A stretch of DNA of 64,000 nt from Liolophura sinensis. Taxonomy: Eukaryota; Mollusca; Polyplacophora; Chitonida; Chitonidae. The DNA lies in NCBI RefSeq assembly GCF_032854445.1, contig NC_088301.1, forward strand, positions 25,528,402-25,592,401, read 5' to 3'. The notes below the pieces were generated by a model. It was not told the DNA's origin. It searched no databases and was given only the letters and a program-made list of their open reading frames with translations. Numbering within the stretch: the stretch's first letter is position 1; every line of letters begins with the position of its first letter. Shown piece by piece: positions 46,136 through 57,870 of the stretch. A program made the position numbers and the translations under genes.

Positions 46136-49100
46136 GTAAGTTTCTCTTATGCTTACACATGTGTAAGGGGCCCCAGGGTTGCTCAACGACCCATGGACCT
46201 CTCACCAATACACTCACTGTAAGTTCAAGTCCACTATTCCTCTCTGGCCATACGTGGGTTTCCTCCAGGCTCTGTCTGGTTTTCTCGCACCATAATGCTG
46301 CGTTGTATATGTGAAATATTCTTGAGTACGGTGTAAAACACCAATCAAATAAATAAATAGATATACATGTTATATATTTTAAATGACCTAAAATTTTGCC
46401 AGATTCTGAGGGTTCTATTGATCTAAGAATGGAACTTTTAGGGTTGCTTGGGAGGTAAGGTGATATCCTATAGAAGGACCATCAGTGAAAATTTGTGACA
46501 TTATTTGCCTGTAAAATTGCAATTTTAGGGGCAAAATTTATTCATTTCCTGTATCTTATCTATGTAACTACACTTAGTCTATCTGCATTTAATCATCATT
46601 CTTGTGTGCACATATTTGCAGTGTTTAAGCTGATATCAGAGAAAATTTAACTATTTAAGTCATTCTAATTTTTTCGCTTATGTAACAGCACTCAGTTTTG
46701 TGGTGGAAACCAGAGAGAACAAGGTAGATCAACCCCTTTTGGCAAGATGCTGATGAACTTTCCCAGGACTGACAACTTGCCGTCTATATTTACTATTGGT
46801 GAAAGATAATTGACCTAGTCTAGACTAATAGACTTATTGACCTTAAGAGGGCTGCTTATCGTTACCTATGTCCCATGGGCAAAGTATCTAGAGTGTGGGT
46901 GTCTAGAAATTTCCTGTCCAAGGCTAGGATTATACCCGCACCTTGAGTCTCAGTGTCTAGCCATCATACATCTATTATTGATGCACATTCCCATCCCTTA
47001 TGTCGTCTCAAAACAGAGCCAGAAACATTAGCCATCATGAGACTGGGCAAAAAAAAAACGTTTTTTGCCAAATCAACATTTTGTTTAGATTGAGTTAATT
47101 TGCATTTTAACAGGCGGTGTTTATACAGTGTGGTTTAAATATCTGAAATGAATGATATGATCTTATTTTTTCTGTTTGTAGGCTTACATCAGTTCTTTGA
47201 CGAAGAAAACCACTGCCAGGAAGTCTGTGAGTTTTGATGAAGACAGTGACATAAGTATTTCTAATGAAGACTATCAGTATGGTGGGACAACAGTACCTGC
47301 CTCGGGCAGTAAGTATCTCAAGAAAAAGGTACGGGATAGCCTGGATTCTGTTGAGTCTATGGAACCAAAGGAGCCAGCCTTGAACAGATTTTTGAAGAAA
47401 GCTCCCACCCCAGTAGCAGCTGGGATAAGCCCTGCACCTGTAGATCGGCCTGCAACATCCAAGTTTGCTGGGAAATATGTGTCCGGGTCTGAGATGGCCA
47501 GATCCAGTCAGCAGAGTCATAGGTCTTCATCAGCATTAAGCAAAGCAGCAGCGTTAACCTCCAAGATCTCCCAGCGTCCTGTGCCCACAAGGCAGTCCAA
47601 TATCTTCACCCTGGACACTGACAGTGAGGACAGTTTTAGGAAACCTTCTACTGTGAAAGCTGGCAGAACCCCCTCCCCCCTTAGAAGTGCGTCAGACAGC
47701 AGCTTGAGTTTGGGCAAGGATGGGGGGAAGTTTGTCAAGAAGAAAACTGAGCCACCTCCTCCCCCTGACTTCCTGAAGGAAGACACTCCAAGGAAAAAAG
47801 CACAACCAGTCGTGGGCACAAGTATGTCATCTGGGTGGATGTTTTTTATTAAAGGATACATGAAATACTTGGGTTTTTTTTCGTCTTAATATGGGGTATA
47901 TGATGTGGTCTAGAATATAAAAGTATTAATAAGCTTCTCAGCTTTCTTCTTGGTACAGAAAAATAACTTTAAACTATATAGGTTTCCTATTGCATCAGTG
48001 GTCAGTCAGTCCAGAAATTAAGCAGCCTACTGTGGTGAAGTCAATGGTGATAGCTGTCAGAGCAATTTTGTTGGTGGTGGTGAGGTGGGGGGGGGTGGAG
48101 AGAGCCTGAATTGGGGATGCTAAGCTTGTCAGGCATTCCCAGTGTTCATTGATGAGGTAATTTCCGAATATTGGAATATGCCACTGATTTAATGTAAATC
48201 ACATAAAATTTCACATAATTTCCCACATATTTAGCACAGAAGGGTAATCACTTTATTCAACCTAAAATTTCATCTGTGACTTAAGTTACTTATTATGGTT
48301 GATTCTGGGAGTTCTGTTGATCTTAGGTATATGTTTTGAGGATGGTATACATGTATATGGCACATAACAGGAAAATGTTAGCTTCGGCAGTAAAAGTAAT
48401 ATTTTCTTTGCTTTGTATGTTTGTGGATATGCAGTTTTTAGAGGCAAATTTTTAGGTCAAATTCCGTGAGATTATGACATGAGGTGATTTACAGTACAAG
48501 AATTTCTGTAGAAATTTGATTCCTTATTCCTTAGGTAAATCCCCCCAAGACGGACAGCTTCAGAAGGGCAGGCGTAAGCTGGTGGGGAAAGTGATGCTGT
48601 CATCAGAGGAGGAGAGTTTAGCTGAGTTTATTGAGGGTCTGTCTTGGTCCGAGAGGTCCAACTCTCCCCAGAGAAGTTCTAAAGGCATGCGTGATGCACC
48701 TCACCCTCGTGCCCAACGCTCACCATCACCAGATAGCAAACCACCTGTGCGACACACCTCTGCCTCTCCCAGACGTAACATCTCTACCCCCAAAGCGGGA
48801 GTGTTTAGACGGAGTCCATCTCCGCCATACCAGACTCGGACTCTCAGCAGGTCAGTCTCAGAAGACTCCCTGCCCAGTGAGGTGTCAGTGTCACAGGTGG
48901 ACAGCGCTCAGGATGAGGAGGGCAGTTTTAATGGTACAGTATATTTCAAAATGGTTTGATATATGTATGCGGAAATGAAAATTGGTATGAACGTGACTTC
49001 ACAAGATCAGGATTAGGTTTTAAGTGTCTGGCTCTCAGCTTCTCAAATTTTTTTTTTTTTCCAAATACTTGTCATATTTAATTGAAAATTGGTAAGTACC

Positions 49101-52100
49101 TTTACCATGAAAATTTACTGATGAAGTTTGAGTTTTGCTCTGCATTGTTGATAACCATTTTTGTTCTATTAAGAGCTGTGACTTAAACAGTCAGTAACCA
49201 CTTATTGATGAAAGCTTTAATATTAGCTAGTGTTTACAATTACGTCTTCTTTCATGTTACTACATATGTACATGTTCCTCCAGACTGGTGTGATCACTGT
49301 TTAAAGCTACCATCAATTTGAATTTATTTATTTATTTATTTATTTGATGGGTGTATTATGCTGTACTCAAGAATATTTCACTTATACAACGGTGGCAAAT
49401 ATTATGGTGGGAGGAAATCGAGCAGCGCCTCGGGAAACCCACGACCATCCGCCAGTTGCTGACAGACCTTCCCAAGTATGGCTTGAGAGGAAGCCAGCAT
49501 GAGCAGGACTTGAACTCACAGCAACCGCATTTGGTGAGAGACTCCTGGGTAATTACCCCATGCTGGCATGCTAACCCCCTTGGCCACAGAGGCCCCCTAT
49601 CAATTTTGTACAGTGTATATGTATACTTACGTAGTGGTAGCTGAAACTCTGCTATTTAGGTAAACAACTTTGTTATCCAAACAATATGAGTTCTTCAACA
49701 GAAGAGTAAATGTTCTCCTCAGCAAATTTGGAAAACTTTCCTTAGTTCTTCTCAGTTTTTCAAATCCAAAGCACTGAGTTTTACCTTCAACATTTTATAC
49801 ATACTACATACTTGTAGCTATGTGAATTATTTTGTCATGAGATTGTATATGTTGAAACATTGAACTCTTTAATCATCTTTCAGTTGGTCAAAACCTTTTT
49901 TATCTCAAGCATTGTTCATGTTTTGCATGTTTGATATTTGAATCTTTAGTCACCTTTTTTTTTTTACAACATATGGATTTTAATGATAGGGATGAGAATT
50001 TTCATGATTTTCAGAATATGAAATCTTTGACCAAAGTGGTCGAGTGGTAAATGAAATTTGAGCTGATTTTCATTGAAAGATTCTCTTCCAAGTAATCAGG
50101 CATTAAGCATTATAATTTTTCCTTTCAGTCAATGTTGTGATGGACTTGGACATGTTAAGTCCTGTGAATTCATTCAATCATGAAGAGAAGCTTTCCTCTC
50201 CTCTGAAGAAAGCTCAAACCGCAGAGCCCAGTCCGTTTTTTAGTAAGAAAGGAAGTACCAGAGCGGAAACTGAAAAGCCTGCCAAGTCATCCAAGTCAGC
50301 CAGCAAAAAAAGTGATGTATACAGCACAAAAAGGTCACCCAAAAAGTCAAAGGAAAAGAAGGAAACCGAATTATTCAGTAATTTTGGTTTACACACCGTG
50401 GATGAGTTGATGGGGTTGGATACAAAGGAGTCGAGTGAAGATGCAAGTGTGATCAGAGATATTTCAGAAATTCTGACAGAGAAAAATGACACTGTATTCA
50501 AAGCGAAGAGATCTGTGAATGACAGTTTACCTGATGTCAACTTAGATGTAACTGATGATGTTATTGATGTGAAAAACTCATACTCTGAGGAGTTTGACAG
50601 TATTACAGAGAAGATTGGACAGGACAGTAGTATAGCAGAGTCTCTGTCAGAGGTTGTGACAAAGTACAGTGATGATGAGGAGGAGGAGTCCAAGGCAGAC
50701 ACTGTGAATGAGTATTCAGAGGATTTTGCTAGTGACTCAGAGTCTAGGGCTGACTCATACAGTGACAGTTATACTTCACACAGTGACTCAAGAACATTTA
50801 GCTACAGCCGAAGGTAAGTACTTGTTGTAAACAAAAACATACCAAGAACTGATATTTTAATGATACTATTCAGAAAATAGTTTCTAAAAATTTTAAAAAT
50901 TACTACCTCTACCATAGTGGTTACATTTTTCCAGTAATTTTTTGAAGAGGCTATACTGGAAATTTTTGTGGAGAAATTGATCAGCGCAAATCCATTCAAA
51001 TTTTTTCCTGTAATACCCCAGATAATTACCTGTCACAAAATATCAGCCTCGTCTCTTCCCATGTTACTTTTGAATTTCCTAAAATTTCTATAGCTGATCT
51101 AAATTCATGACTTCTACAAACTTTAATGTTATTGTAACCTGCAAATAGTGCAAGTACAACTCTAATCTACTGAAAGACAATCAATTCTACGTAAACATAG
51201 AAAATTTTATTTGATAAGCAAACATGGATTTTTTTGGCCAACAATTTCCAGTACAGCCTCAAGAGTATTGTCCCTTTATCTGTGGATGGCTAATTTGTTG
51301 ATTTGGCACATTTCACACACGTAAATGATTTTTGCCATGATCTGTTTCAGCTCTTCTTCTAGTCTATCCAGAGGGAGATCCAAGAAGGAGAAGAGATCAG
51401 TGGAGGTTCAGACAGGTGACCAACCAGGACTGACTTACCAATGGAACACTCACCACTCAGGCATGGCCTTTATGGGACCTTCGTTTGGAATGTCGTTTGT
51501 GGATCCCACACCAATTGCTTCCCACATGGTCAGCCATGAGGCCCTGGAAGGTAATTTTGTTGAAATGGTATTAGACTGAGCAGAGAAAGGGTCACTTCAA
51601 AACCTGCAGTACACTGTATGCATTACAAGATTGGGAATTATCTGGGATAGAGCGTAAGACATCAAACAAATAAATCAGTATAAATGTTTTTTTGCAGATG
51701 TATGGGAAGTTTGCTAAATCACAGGTAACAAATCATGTAAGTAACTTGTGATTCAAGCATTATTCACATCTATGCGTAGGTATAGATGTTTACATGAACT
51801 GAACTATTTTGTTTCAGCCATGACAAACTACAGCCCAGCCATGTTAGCTCTCCAGGACATGCTGAAGCAGCAGCTAGAACTGACTCAGACCTTCATCCAG
51901 GCCCAGCAGTATCTGTATAACAGTTACACTCGGTCTATAGAGCCACATCACATGTACACGACGCTGGAGGATACCAAAAAGGTATAGTTTATTTGTATAT
52001 ATGTGTACAGAAACTTTAGTGAGTGATACAAGATAATCTGTGATTACAGAGACAGTCATGAAATTTTTTTTTTTTGATACCCCCCCCCCCCCCCCCCTGA

Positions 52101-53089
52101 AATATCCCCCCCTCCCCCACCTTTATTCATAGTAAACCACCATAATGCTGGTCGCTGTTGTATCCATGAAATGTTTTCCCCTCCCCCTCCTTTATGCATA
52201 GTAAACCACCATAATGCTGGTCGCCATTGTATCTGTGAAATATTCTTGAGTACGGCATAGAACACCAGTCAAATGAATAAAATATAAATAAATTCATAGT
52301 AAATGGTCAGCGACATTCATAGAGTATTGTGTGCAGTTTTACATTTGTGACCACCTGTGTTCCAGGTTCTATTTGGCATGCAATCTGTATATCACAAAAG
52401 GAAGATTTTGTCATCAATTTACAAAAAAATTTGTTGTTTTCTCCTGGCTGTCCATTTTCCTCCAACCATAAGACTGATGCTATTGTGCAAGTGCACAATT
52501 CTTGAGTGTAATAATAATCAAATAAAGGGGTTGTGTTTTGATGGTGGAAAATCTGGCAAGCCAAAGTTTTTTCCAGGCTATTGTTCCTAAAGATTAAAGT
52601 ACAATTTAGGCAATAACTTGGTAATGATTTTGTACTCAAGCTCAGTAAGCTGCAGCTGTTCACTGAAATAAATTCACCTCTCAACTTTTTGTCCTCTTAC
52701 TCCAGTGGATGATGTGAAACTTTGTCAGGCTTTCTCCGTTCATAAATGTGCTTCTGCTCTCTTATAAATGAACACATACAATGTCTGTATCAGGGCTCAT
52801 CCACATGTTGAGATTACTGTCACAAGAGTTGTTCCCCTTGATGCACCTGAATTTATGAGCTTTTTAATTTGAGGAAAATCTGCCAAATGTATGATAGTTT
52901 TCCTGGTCTGTTATTGGGAACCATTATTGAATGTTGTTTAACAAGAATGTCTGCAAGACATTTTCTAGCTTTACATTCCTTTCACATTTTGTTTTTATTT
53001 CCTTCTCTTTCCAGTATATCCGTAAACATAGAAAACCACGACTCACATTCAAAGATGCCCTGAAGTTGGTGGATAAAGAAATGAGCTGA
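46028..53089 (+). CDS. C19orf44: C19orf44-like protein (DUF4614 family), spliced
   Basis: Seven coding exons: 46028-46135, 47182-47821, 48535-48933, 50129-50813, 51351-51550, 51818-51981, 53015-53089; phases agree and the joined frame gives 756 codons. The C-terminal ~130 residues (GPSFGMSFVDPTPIASHMVS, EAMTNYSPAMLALQDMLKQQ, LELTQTFIQAQQYLYNS, HHMYTTLEDTKKYIRKHRK, TFKDALKLVDKEM) match, from memory, the conserved end of vertebrate C19orf44. The rest is low complexity: N-terminal MKRRGGGSTAALLQRASSQL, SVSFDEDSD, several Ser/Pro-rich basic stretches, then acidic Ser/Asp/Glu-rich repeats (YSEDFASDSESRADSYSD). No enzymatic motif seen; molecular function is not established to my knowledge. An acceptor at about 45980 suggests an upstream 5' UTR exon. 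Confidence 0.8.
46168..46365 (+). repeat. SINE, (AAAT)-tail family, diverged
   Basis: Head GGGGCCCCAGGGTTGCTCAA, B-box region CTGTAAGTTCAAGTCC, shortened core, then TTGAGTACGGTGTAAAACAC and AAATAAAT. Only 32 bases after the exon 1 donor. Confidence 0.85.
47182..47821 (+). CDS. C19orf44: C19orf44-like exon 2
   Basis: Acceptor TTTCTGTTTGTAG, donor ACAA|GTATGT. Encodes AYISSLTKKTTARKSVSFDE, an acidic SDISISNED, basic and Ser-rich stretches, and KKKTEPPPPPDFLKED. Minus-strand frames here are shadows. Confidence 0.88.
48535..48933 (+). CDS. C19orf44: C19orf44-like exon 3
   Basis: Acceptor TTCCTTATTCCTTAG, donor AATG|GTACAG. Encodes (S)KSPQDGQLQKGRRKLVGK, SSEEESLAEFIEGLSW, and Ser/Pro/Arg-rich sequence SPSPDSKPPVRH and RRSPSPPYQTR. 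Confidence 0.88.
49321..49598 (-). repeat. SINE, (AAAT)-tail family, full length
   Basis: On the minus strand: GGGGCCTCTGTGGCCAAGGG head, GCGGTTGCTGTGAGTTCAAG, GCTCATGCTGGCTTCCTCTC, GGATGGTCGTGGGTTTCCCG, tail TTGAGTACAGCATAATACAC and (ATAA)n. Flanked by ATCAATTT at 49312-49319 and 49599-49606. Confidence 0.88.
50129..50813 (+). CDS. C19orf44: C19orf44-like exon 4, acidic Ser-rich
   Basis: Acceptor TTTTTCCTTTCAG, donor CGAAG|GTAAGT. Encodes NVVMDLDMLSPVNSFNHEEK, a basic block SKSASKKSD, LHTVDELMGLDTKESSEDAS, and ends in acidic-Ser repeats (EYSEDFASDSES, SDSYTSHSDSR). Confidence 0.9.
51351..51550 (+). CDS. C19orf44: C19orf44-like exon 5, start of conserved C-terminus
   Basis: Acceptor TGATCTGTTTCAG, donor GAAG|GTAATT. 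Encodes SSSSLSRGRSKKEKRSVEVQ, then GPSFGMSFVDPTPIASHMVS and HEALE. Confidence 0.9.
51818..51981 (+). CDS. C19orf44: C19orf44-like exon 6, conserved helix
   Basis: Acceptor TATTTTGTTTCAG, donor AAG|GTATAG. Encodes AMTNYSPAMLALQDMLKQQL and ELTQTFIQAQQYLYNS, a predicted amphipathic helical core of the conserved domain. Confidence 0.92.
52081..52097. repeat. Poly-C run
   Basis: A T run followed by an uninterrupted C homopolymer of about 17 bases and further C-rich sequence, just before SINE tail fragments. Confidence 0.9.
52133..52300 (+). repeat. Duplicated SINE tail fragments
   Basis: AGTAAACCACCATAATGCTG, GTCGCTGTTGTATCC is repeated as AGTAAACCACCATAATGCTG, GTCGCCATTGTATCT, the second copy continuing to TTGAGTACGGCATAGAACAC and an AT-rich tail. 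A 3' fragment of the (AAAT) SINE, partly duplicated with flanking CCCCTCCCCC. Confidence 0.75.
53015..53089 (+). CDS. C19orf44: C19orf44-like exon 7 and stop
   Basis: Acceptor TTCTCTTTCCAG. Encodes YIRKHRKPRLTFKDALKLVD, then KEMS and TGA at 53087-53089. Confidence 0.92.
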   Translation, partial: YIRKHRKPRLTFKDALKLVDKEMS

Positions 53090-53303
53090 CGCTGACTAAA
53101 CTTTTAAAATTTTTTTTTAAGATCAACGACATTTGTAAGATATCACAAATGTGTGTATGTCATTTATGACAATGTCATCAGGTTGAGAGTTGAGTAAGCT
53201 TGTGTTGTTAATAGTGTATCCACTCAAAAAGGGAACCATGCACATGTAACGAGGAACTATTCTGACCACATGTAATGTTCCCGATGATTTCTTTTCTATA
53301 AGT

Positions 53304-53622
53304 TCGGGAGCGGCAGATTCGGGATCAATCCTGGGTCGAGTCACACCTAAGAGGAAGTTGTAATTTCCTTGCTTGGCATTCAGCATGAAGAGGATAGTGC
53401 AACGACTGGTTGACCCGTATCAGTATAATGGCTTGGCTAGGGCAGCTGACTTACCTTTGGTAAGTCGTCTCAGTGAAGCAGCACTAGATAAAAGAGCGGT
53501 GGAAATCCATACCTGCAACAAGGAGGCACGTCATATACACCCTAAGGACTCCTTCATTGTCATATGACTGAAAAATTGTTGAGCACGACGTTAAACCCCA
53601 AGCACTCACTCACTCACTCTTG
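53304..53622 (+). repeat. SINE, (CACT)-tail family, near full length
   Basis: Same order of blocks as 22744-23090: GGGTCGAGTCACACCTAAGA, TTGGCATTCAGCATGAAG, GACCCGTATCAGTATAATGG, AAGTCGTCTCAGTGAAGCAG, GACGTTAAACCCCAAGCACT, (CACT)n. Flanked by a perfect 9-bp duplication TCTATAAGT at 53295-53303 and 53623-53631. Confidence 0.92.
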
Positions 53623-54966
53623 TCTATAAGTAGATTTCTTTGCGATGTATTCGTTGTTACATCACTGTGGTCAGATTTGTAAAAGACTTGAAATGTAAAG
53701 ATGTTTGTATCTACTCTGGGAACAAGTGCATTAGAACATGCCACTGTAGTAGTTTCATGCATGTAATGTTACAAGCACTTTCTGAAACCAGCCACTGACT
53801 CAGTGAATGCCATGCTAAAGACACCAGGAGATAGTGTGATAGTACACTGTCACAAGGCCTACCAGTAAGCGTTCTGTGCCTGTGAGAGCGTGAAGTAAGG
53901 CGACACCAATTTTATTTTGTGTTTTACTGGTGAGCCGACACTAAAAACTAATGAAATTAAATAAAAATGAAATTGAAAATCCAGTTTTTATTTTGTCCTA
54001 TCTTAATAGGGTTTTTTTTCATGACATTTCTGTTTTTCAAAACTTTCCAATTACATAAATATGTCTGTAACAGGAACAGTTTGCAGGGACAGTCCAGCAT
54101 TTCCCAAAATTTCGATGGTTTTCAATTTTATTTTTATACCTCTGACAAGTAAAGTTGGTGTAGCCTAAGGAAGGCTGTATCATTGAGAGTAAAACCACAT
54201 CATCTGTGATCTGCAACAGTGACAGTCACAAAAATGGTCACACATAGCTGGTAAAAGCAGCCTCTTGTCATTTTCCCATAGAGTTTTATTGTTCACGTAA
54301 ATGCTCAAGTTTGTTATTCATAATGTGAGGAATGATTTAGGCATCTTGCTGGTCAAATGGTGAAAGTTATTGACTCATCACGTTACTTCATTCAACCTAT
54401 GAATGATAACTCATTTGCAGTGGAATGAAAAGTGTTATGATAACGAATGATAATGAAATTATTGAATGCAAAAACTCAGGGAGCACACTGTATGTGCAAA
54501 GTTACTGTTCTCCATCTTATGTATATGTATTGGTCATACATAAAATGTATTTTATGTTTGTTAATGTTTTATGAAATGCATTTAATAATGTTTTGATGTT
54601 CATAGCAATTTGATTCTTCACATGAATTGAGAAAAACAGGACATGAAAAGCGTTAAAAAGTTTAATGTATTTTTTTTTTTTTTTTTTGGTTAAATACTCA
54701 GGAGTGTACTGGTAGTAAGAAAATTATCCTAATGTTATCTGTGATTCATTTCCTTCTCCATATCTCCATTTTAATATTCAAAATGGCTATAGATTGGTTT
54801 TGATAGTACATGTGCATGTAGTTTGTAAACGTTGTATTTTAGCTGATCGCTGAGAGTAAAATCTGTCAGGAATTACATGTACATGGATAGGTATCTGTAA
54901 GGTACTGTTAATGTATAATGTATTGTATGCACATGTCAGAATTTTACAGTTGTGTAAAAACATTGT

Positions 54967-54972
54967 AATAAA
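54967..54972 (+). terminator. C19orf44: Candidate poly(A) signal AATAAA
   Basis: AATAAA in TTGTAATAAACTGTATTACA, followed about 35 bases later by a GT-rich stretch. Confidence 0.55.
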
Positions 54973-55329
54973 CTGTATTACATTTATTCATAATAATTGT
55001 TTGTTTGAAAGTTCATTGGGATGAGGGGAAATGGTCATTTTGACCAGGTTTTCTCTTTGTTTCATTCTTGGGTCGTTGAGGTGAAGCCATAAAATGATAA
55101 GTGTGTCTCTTTTTACTTTAACTGTGCCTGTGTATCAAACAATGTATCTGTAGTGACGGTGAAAACAGTAATGAAATAAAATAAAGGTATTTTCAGTGCC
55201 ACCTGATATGTTTTACTGCAATCTCAAATTTCAAAACTAGGCTGAAAAGTAGGCTTTATGTTCTTGGCAGATCAGCTTTATGAGCCAAGTGATTTGTGGA
55301 GAGTGATTTGCAGCACACTTCACCCAGAA

Positions 55330-55435
55330 CCTTTCAGTAATGTGGTCACTGCGAGTTCAAGCCCAACTCATGCTGGGTTCCTGTCTGGTCATACACTGGA
55401 GGTTATTTCAGCAACCTGCGGACGGTCGTGGACTT
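55330..55435 (+). repeat. SINE fragment, (AAAT)-tail family, lacking its tail
   Basis: TAATGTGGTCACTGCGAGTT, CAAGCCCAACTCATGCTGGG and GCAACCTGCGGACGGTCGTG, then the family match stops. Confidence 0.75.
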
Positions 55436-56289
55436 GATTAACGTCAGGATCATAGATTCCACAGCTTTCACTGTCCATGAGGGCTGGGTGACAATAAACT
55501 GTCAACACAGTTCAAATGATGTTTTGCACAGTCTAAATTTCATGGAAAATTTTTCATGGGAAGGTTTTTCAGTAACGTGCCAAAAGGTGAGTGGTTTTAC
55601 CCAGGCATACAGGTTTCCTCCATCCAAACAACTGACTTCCATCGCTGCATAAGAAGGTCAGGAGGTTTGTCACGATGATTTTATCAATTACCCATAAGCC
55701 TGACCACCTGAGTCCAGTGTTAAATAACAAGTACATAAATTATTCAATCTAAAGGGACCGATTCCACAAAGCTATTTCTGACAAAAAGTCAAAAGTTTGA
55801 TTTAAGAGGTTAGCAATTCTTGTTGCAGGGCAAGTTAAAGTCTGCCCCATGACCCAACCCGAGTTTGTAGAAACTATTACCGTGCACTGGCATCTTATCT
55901 GTGCTATATTAACTTAAAAGTGTTTTGTCAAATTTGTATCATCTATAGATTGTGACAATGTTTTAAATTTTGATTTGAGTCAGAAATGGCATCATGGAAT
56001 TGGTCCCTTACCACTGCAGTCACTAGGCTATCACTAAAAATTTCATCCATATTATCATCCAAACAGCAGATTTACAGCAGATTGCGCCTGCTGTAGAGAA
56101 TATGAGCATAAGATCTTGGTATTCTTCTAATAACAGTATTAAGGAATTAAAAGTGGGACTAATATAACAATGTGTTATATTAGCCTCAGGTTAAGATATT
56201 ACCTGTGGGTACATTGTAAATGGTATACCGAGGGGAGATAATCTTCCTGTGCCCTTTATTTATAGATGGCGCTTTTTTGTTGCCATTAG

Positions 56290-56297
56290 TGACGTCA
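56290..56297. promoter_or_regulatory. Palindromic CRE, TGACGTCA
   Basis: Full CREB/ATF consensus octamer, in a slightly GC-richer patch with a nearby TTTATTTATAGATGG. Could belong to a promoter of the NIM1-like gene 3.3 kb downstream; may be chance. Confidence 0.3.
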
Positions 56298-57249
56298 AGT
56301 GACATTTTGAATCATAAATCAGGACAGCGGCACCGATTGAAACACGAGGACCAAAGTATGGTATGTTTGATTAACCGCTGTCATTTTATTGAATGTTGTG
56401 CACGCAGCATATAGGGAACAGAAATATGTTGTTATTAATGCGATTACACGCAGATTATTTTAGATAACTCATCGCGCTTCTCAAGCTAATTGATTGTTTG
56501 GCTGTCTGCTTTTAATCTGTTTTGAAGCATCAGCTATAATGTGTGCATTGAGCACGACAGCATGTGCTACTTGCAAGATTTGAAACATTTCGCGTATCTT
56601 TGAAATAACTTCATTTTAAAAGATTTGTGTGTATCATTTATCGTTTACATTGATCATGATTTCACTGAATTTTTGAGACATAATTATGACATGAACTTTA
56701 ATATACCAGCCTGCGTGGTAATTTTTTCAGAAAGCTGTTGTCTCAGCCGATCGGAATCCAGTCTACGTAAATTATAAGGTTAAGCCAGATTGTAGATAAT
56801 ACATTTATCCCCACTAAAGAGGATTACACAGGTTCCATTTTTCGACTGGGAAAAAGTAAACCAGATTTTTTGTGTACAGGGACACATTATGTATTATATA
56901 AAACAAATTGTCTAAAATAAGTAGATAGCAAGTAAAGATTTTGTCAGTCGATGATCGTAGGTAAAAGTAAGCCTGTGTCACGTCGGCTCAAAATGTGCAG
57001 TATACAGTTGGTCAGTCCTCTCTGGCATGTATGTATTAATATTGCCTTATAACCCTATATACCATACACACAATAAATATAGGTGTAATATTAAAAAAGG
57101 ATGGGATATTCTACATACAGTATTATTACTCTGCTACTGATTACAGAATGGACATAGAGTTACAGAGTTAAAACTAGCGGAATTGAGTTCCTAACTTAAT
57201 TATAGTTTGTAAACCTTAACAAGTTTCAAATTAAGTAAACCACTGAACT

Positions 57250-57870
57250 ACAAAGTTTGTCAGACTTGGTATATAACTTAAGGTTGTGAACTGAATGACT
57301 TTTGACCCATCTTGGTTGAAGATCAAGGTCATGCAGATAGTATGTGTTCATGTCTAGTACATGTATGTTTCTTTATTTCATATATGTTGGCATATAGACC
57401 AGTGGAATTTTTTTTGTGCATGTCATATCAAGGTCAAAGGTAAAAATATTCTTACAATGTATCTGATCAAACTGCTACATCAGATTTCGTGAAACTTGGT
57501 ATCTCTGTACTAAGGATGCAAATCAAATGAATTGATGAAACTTGGCCCAAGGTCAAGGTCATTCAAAAGTTGAAATTTTTAGGCAAAACTGTTTTTTGTG
57601 TCTGTCTTTTGTGATGTTGTATATGCATGCCTCCTGAGTTCCTTTGTTTCATATAAAGGCCTATCCATGTAGATGTGACATAGACCTGGGATATTTGTTT
57701 CTCACATATGTGCAAATATACAAAGTTATTGAGAAGTCGCTTGTGCTGAAAGTGTTAAAACCAATTGAGTTTCCTTGTGAACTGTTAAATTTCATGAAAC
57801 ATGGTATACATGTGTATCTCTACCTTAATGTCAAACACTGATCCGAAAGTCAAGGTCTTGCAGAAGTTGA
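57250..57870. repeat. Old repeat units of ~230-300 bp with AAGGTCAAGGTCAT motif
   Basis: Three diverged units share the order CTTGGTAT, AAGG..G.A..TGAA, then TCAAGGTCAT/TCTTG and GCAGAAG-like ends: starting near 57266, 57497 and 57797. Similar strings are frequent in molluscan non-coding DNA (general recollection). Confidence 0.5.

Larger units (their letters stand above)
53090..54990 (+). other. C19orf44: Probable 3' UTR of C19orf44-like gene
   Basis: No coding exon. It contains the SINE at 53304-53622 and ends near AATAAA at 54967-54972, followed by a TTGTTTGTTTGAAAGTT downstream stretch. Another AATAAA cluster lies near 55175-55185. Confidence 0.55.

Noticed and set aside
50214-50702. 162-residue minus-strand open frame
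   Set aside because: Antisense shadow of the low-complexity exon 4 of the C19orf44-like gene.
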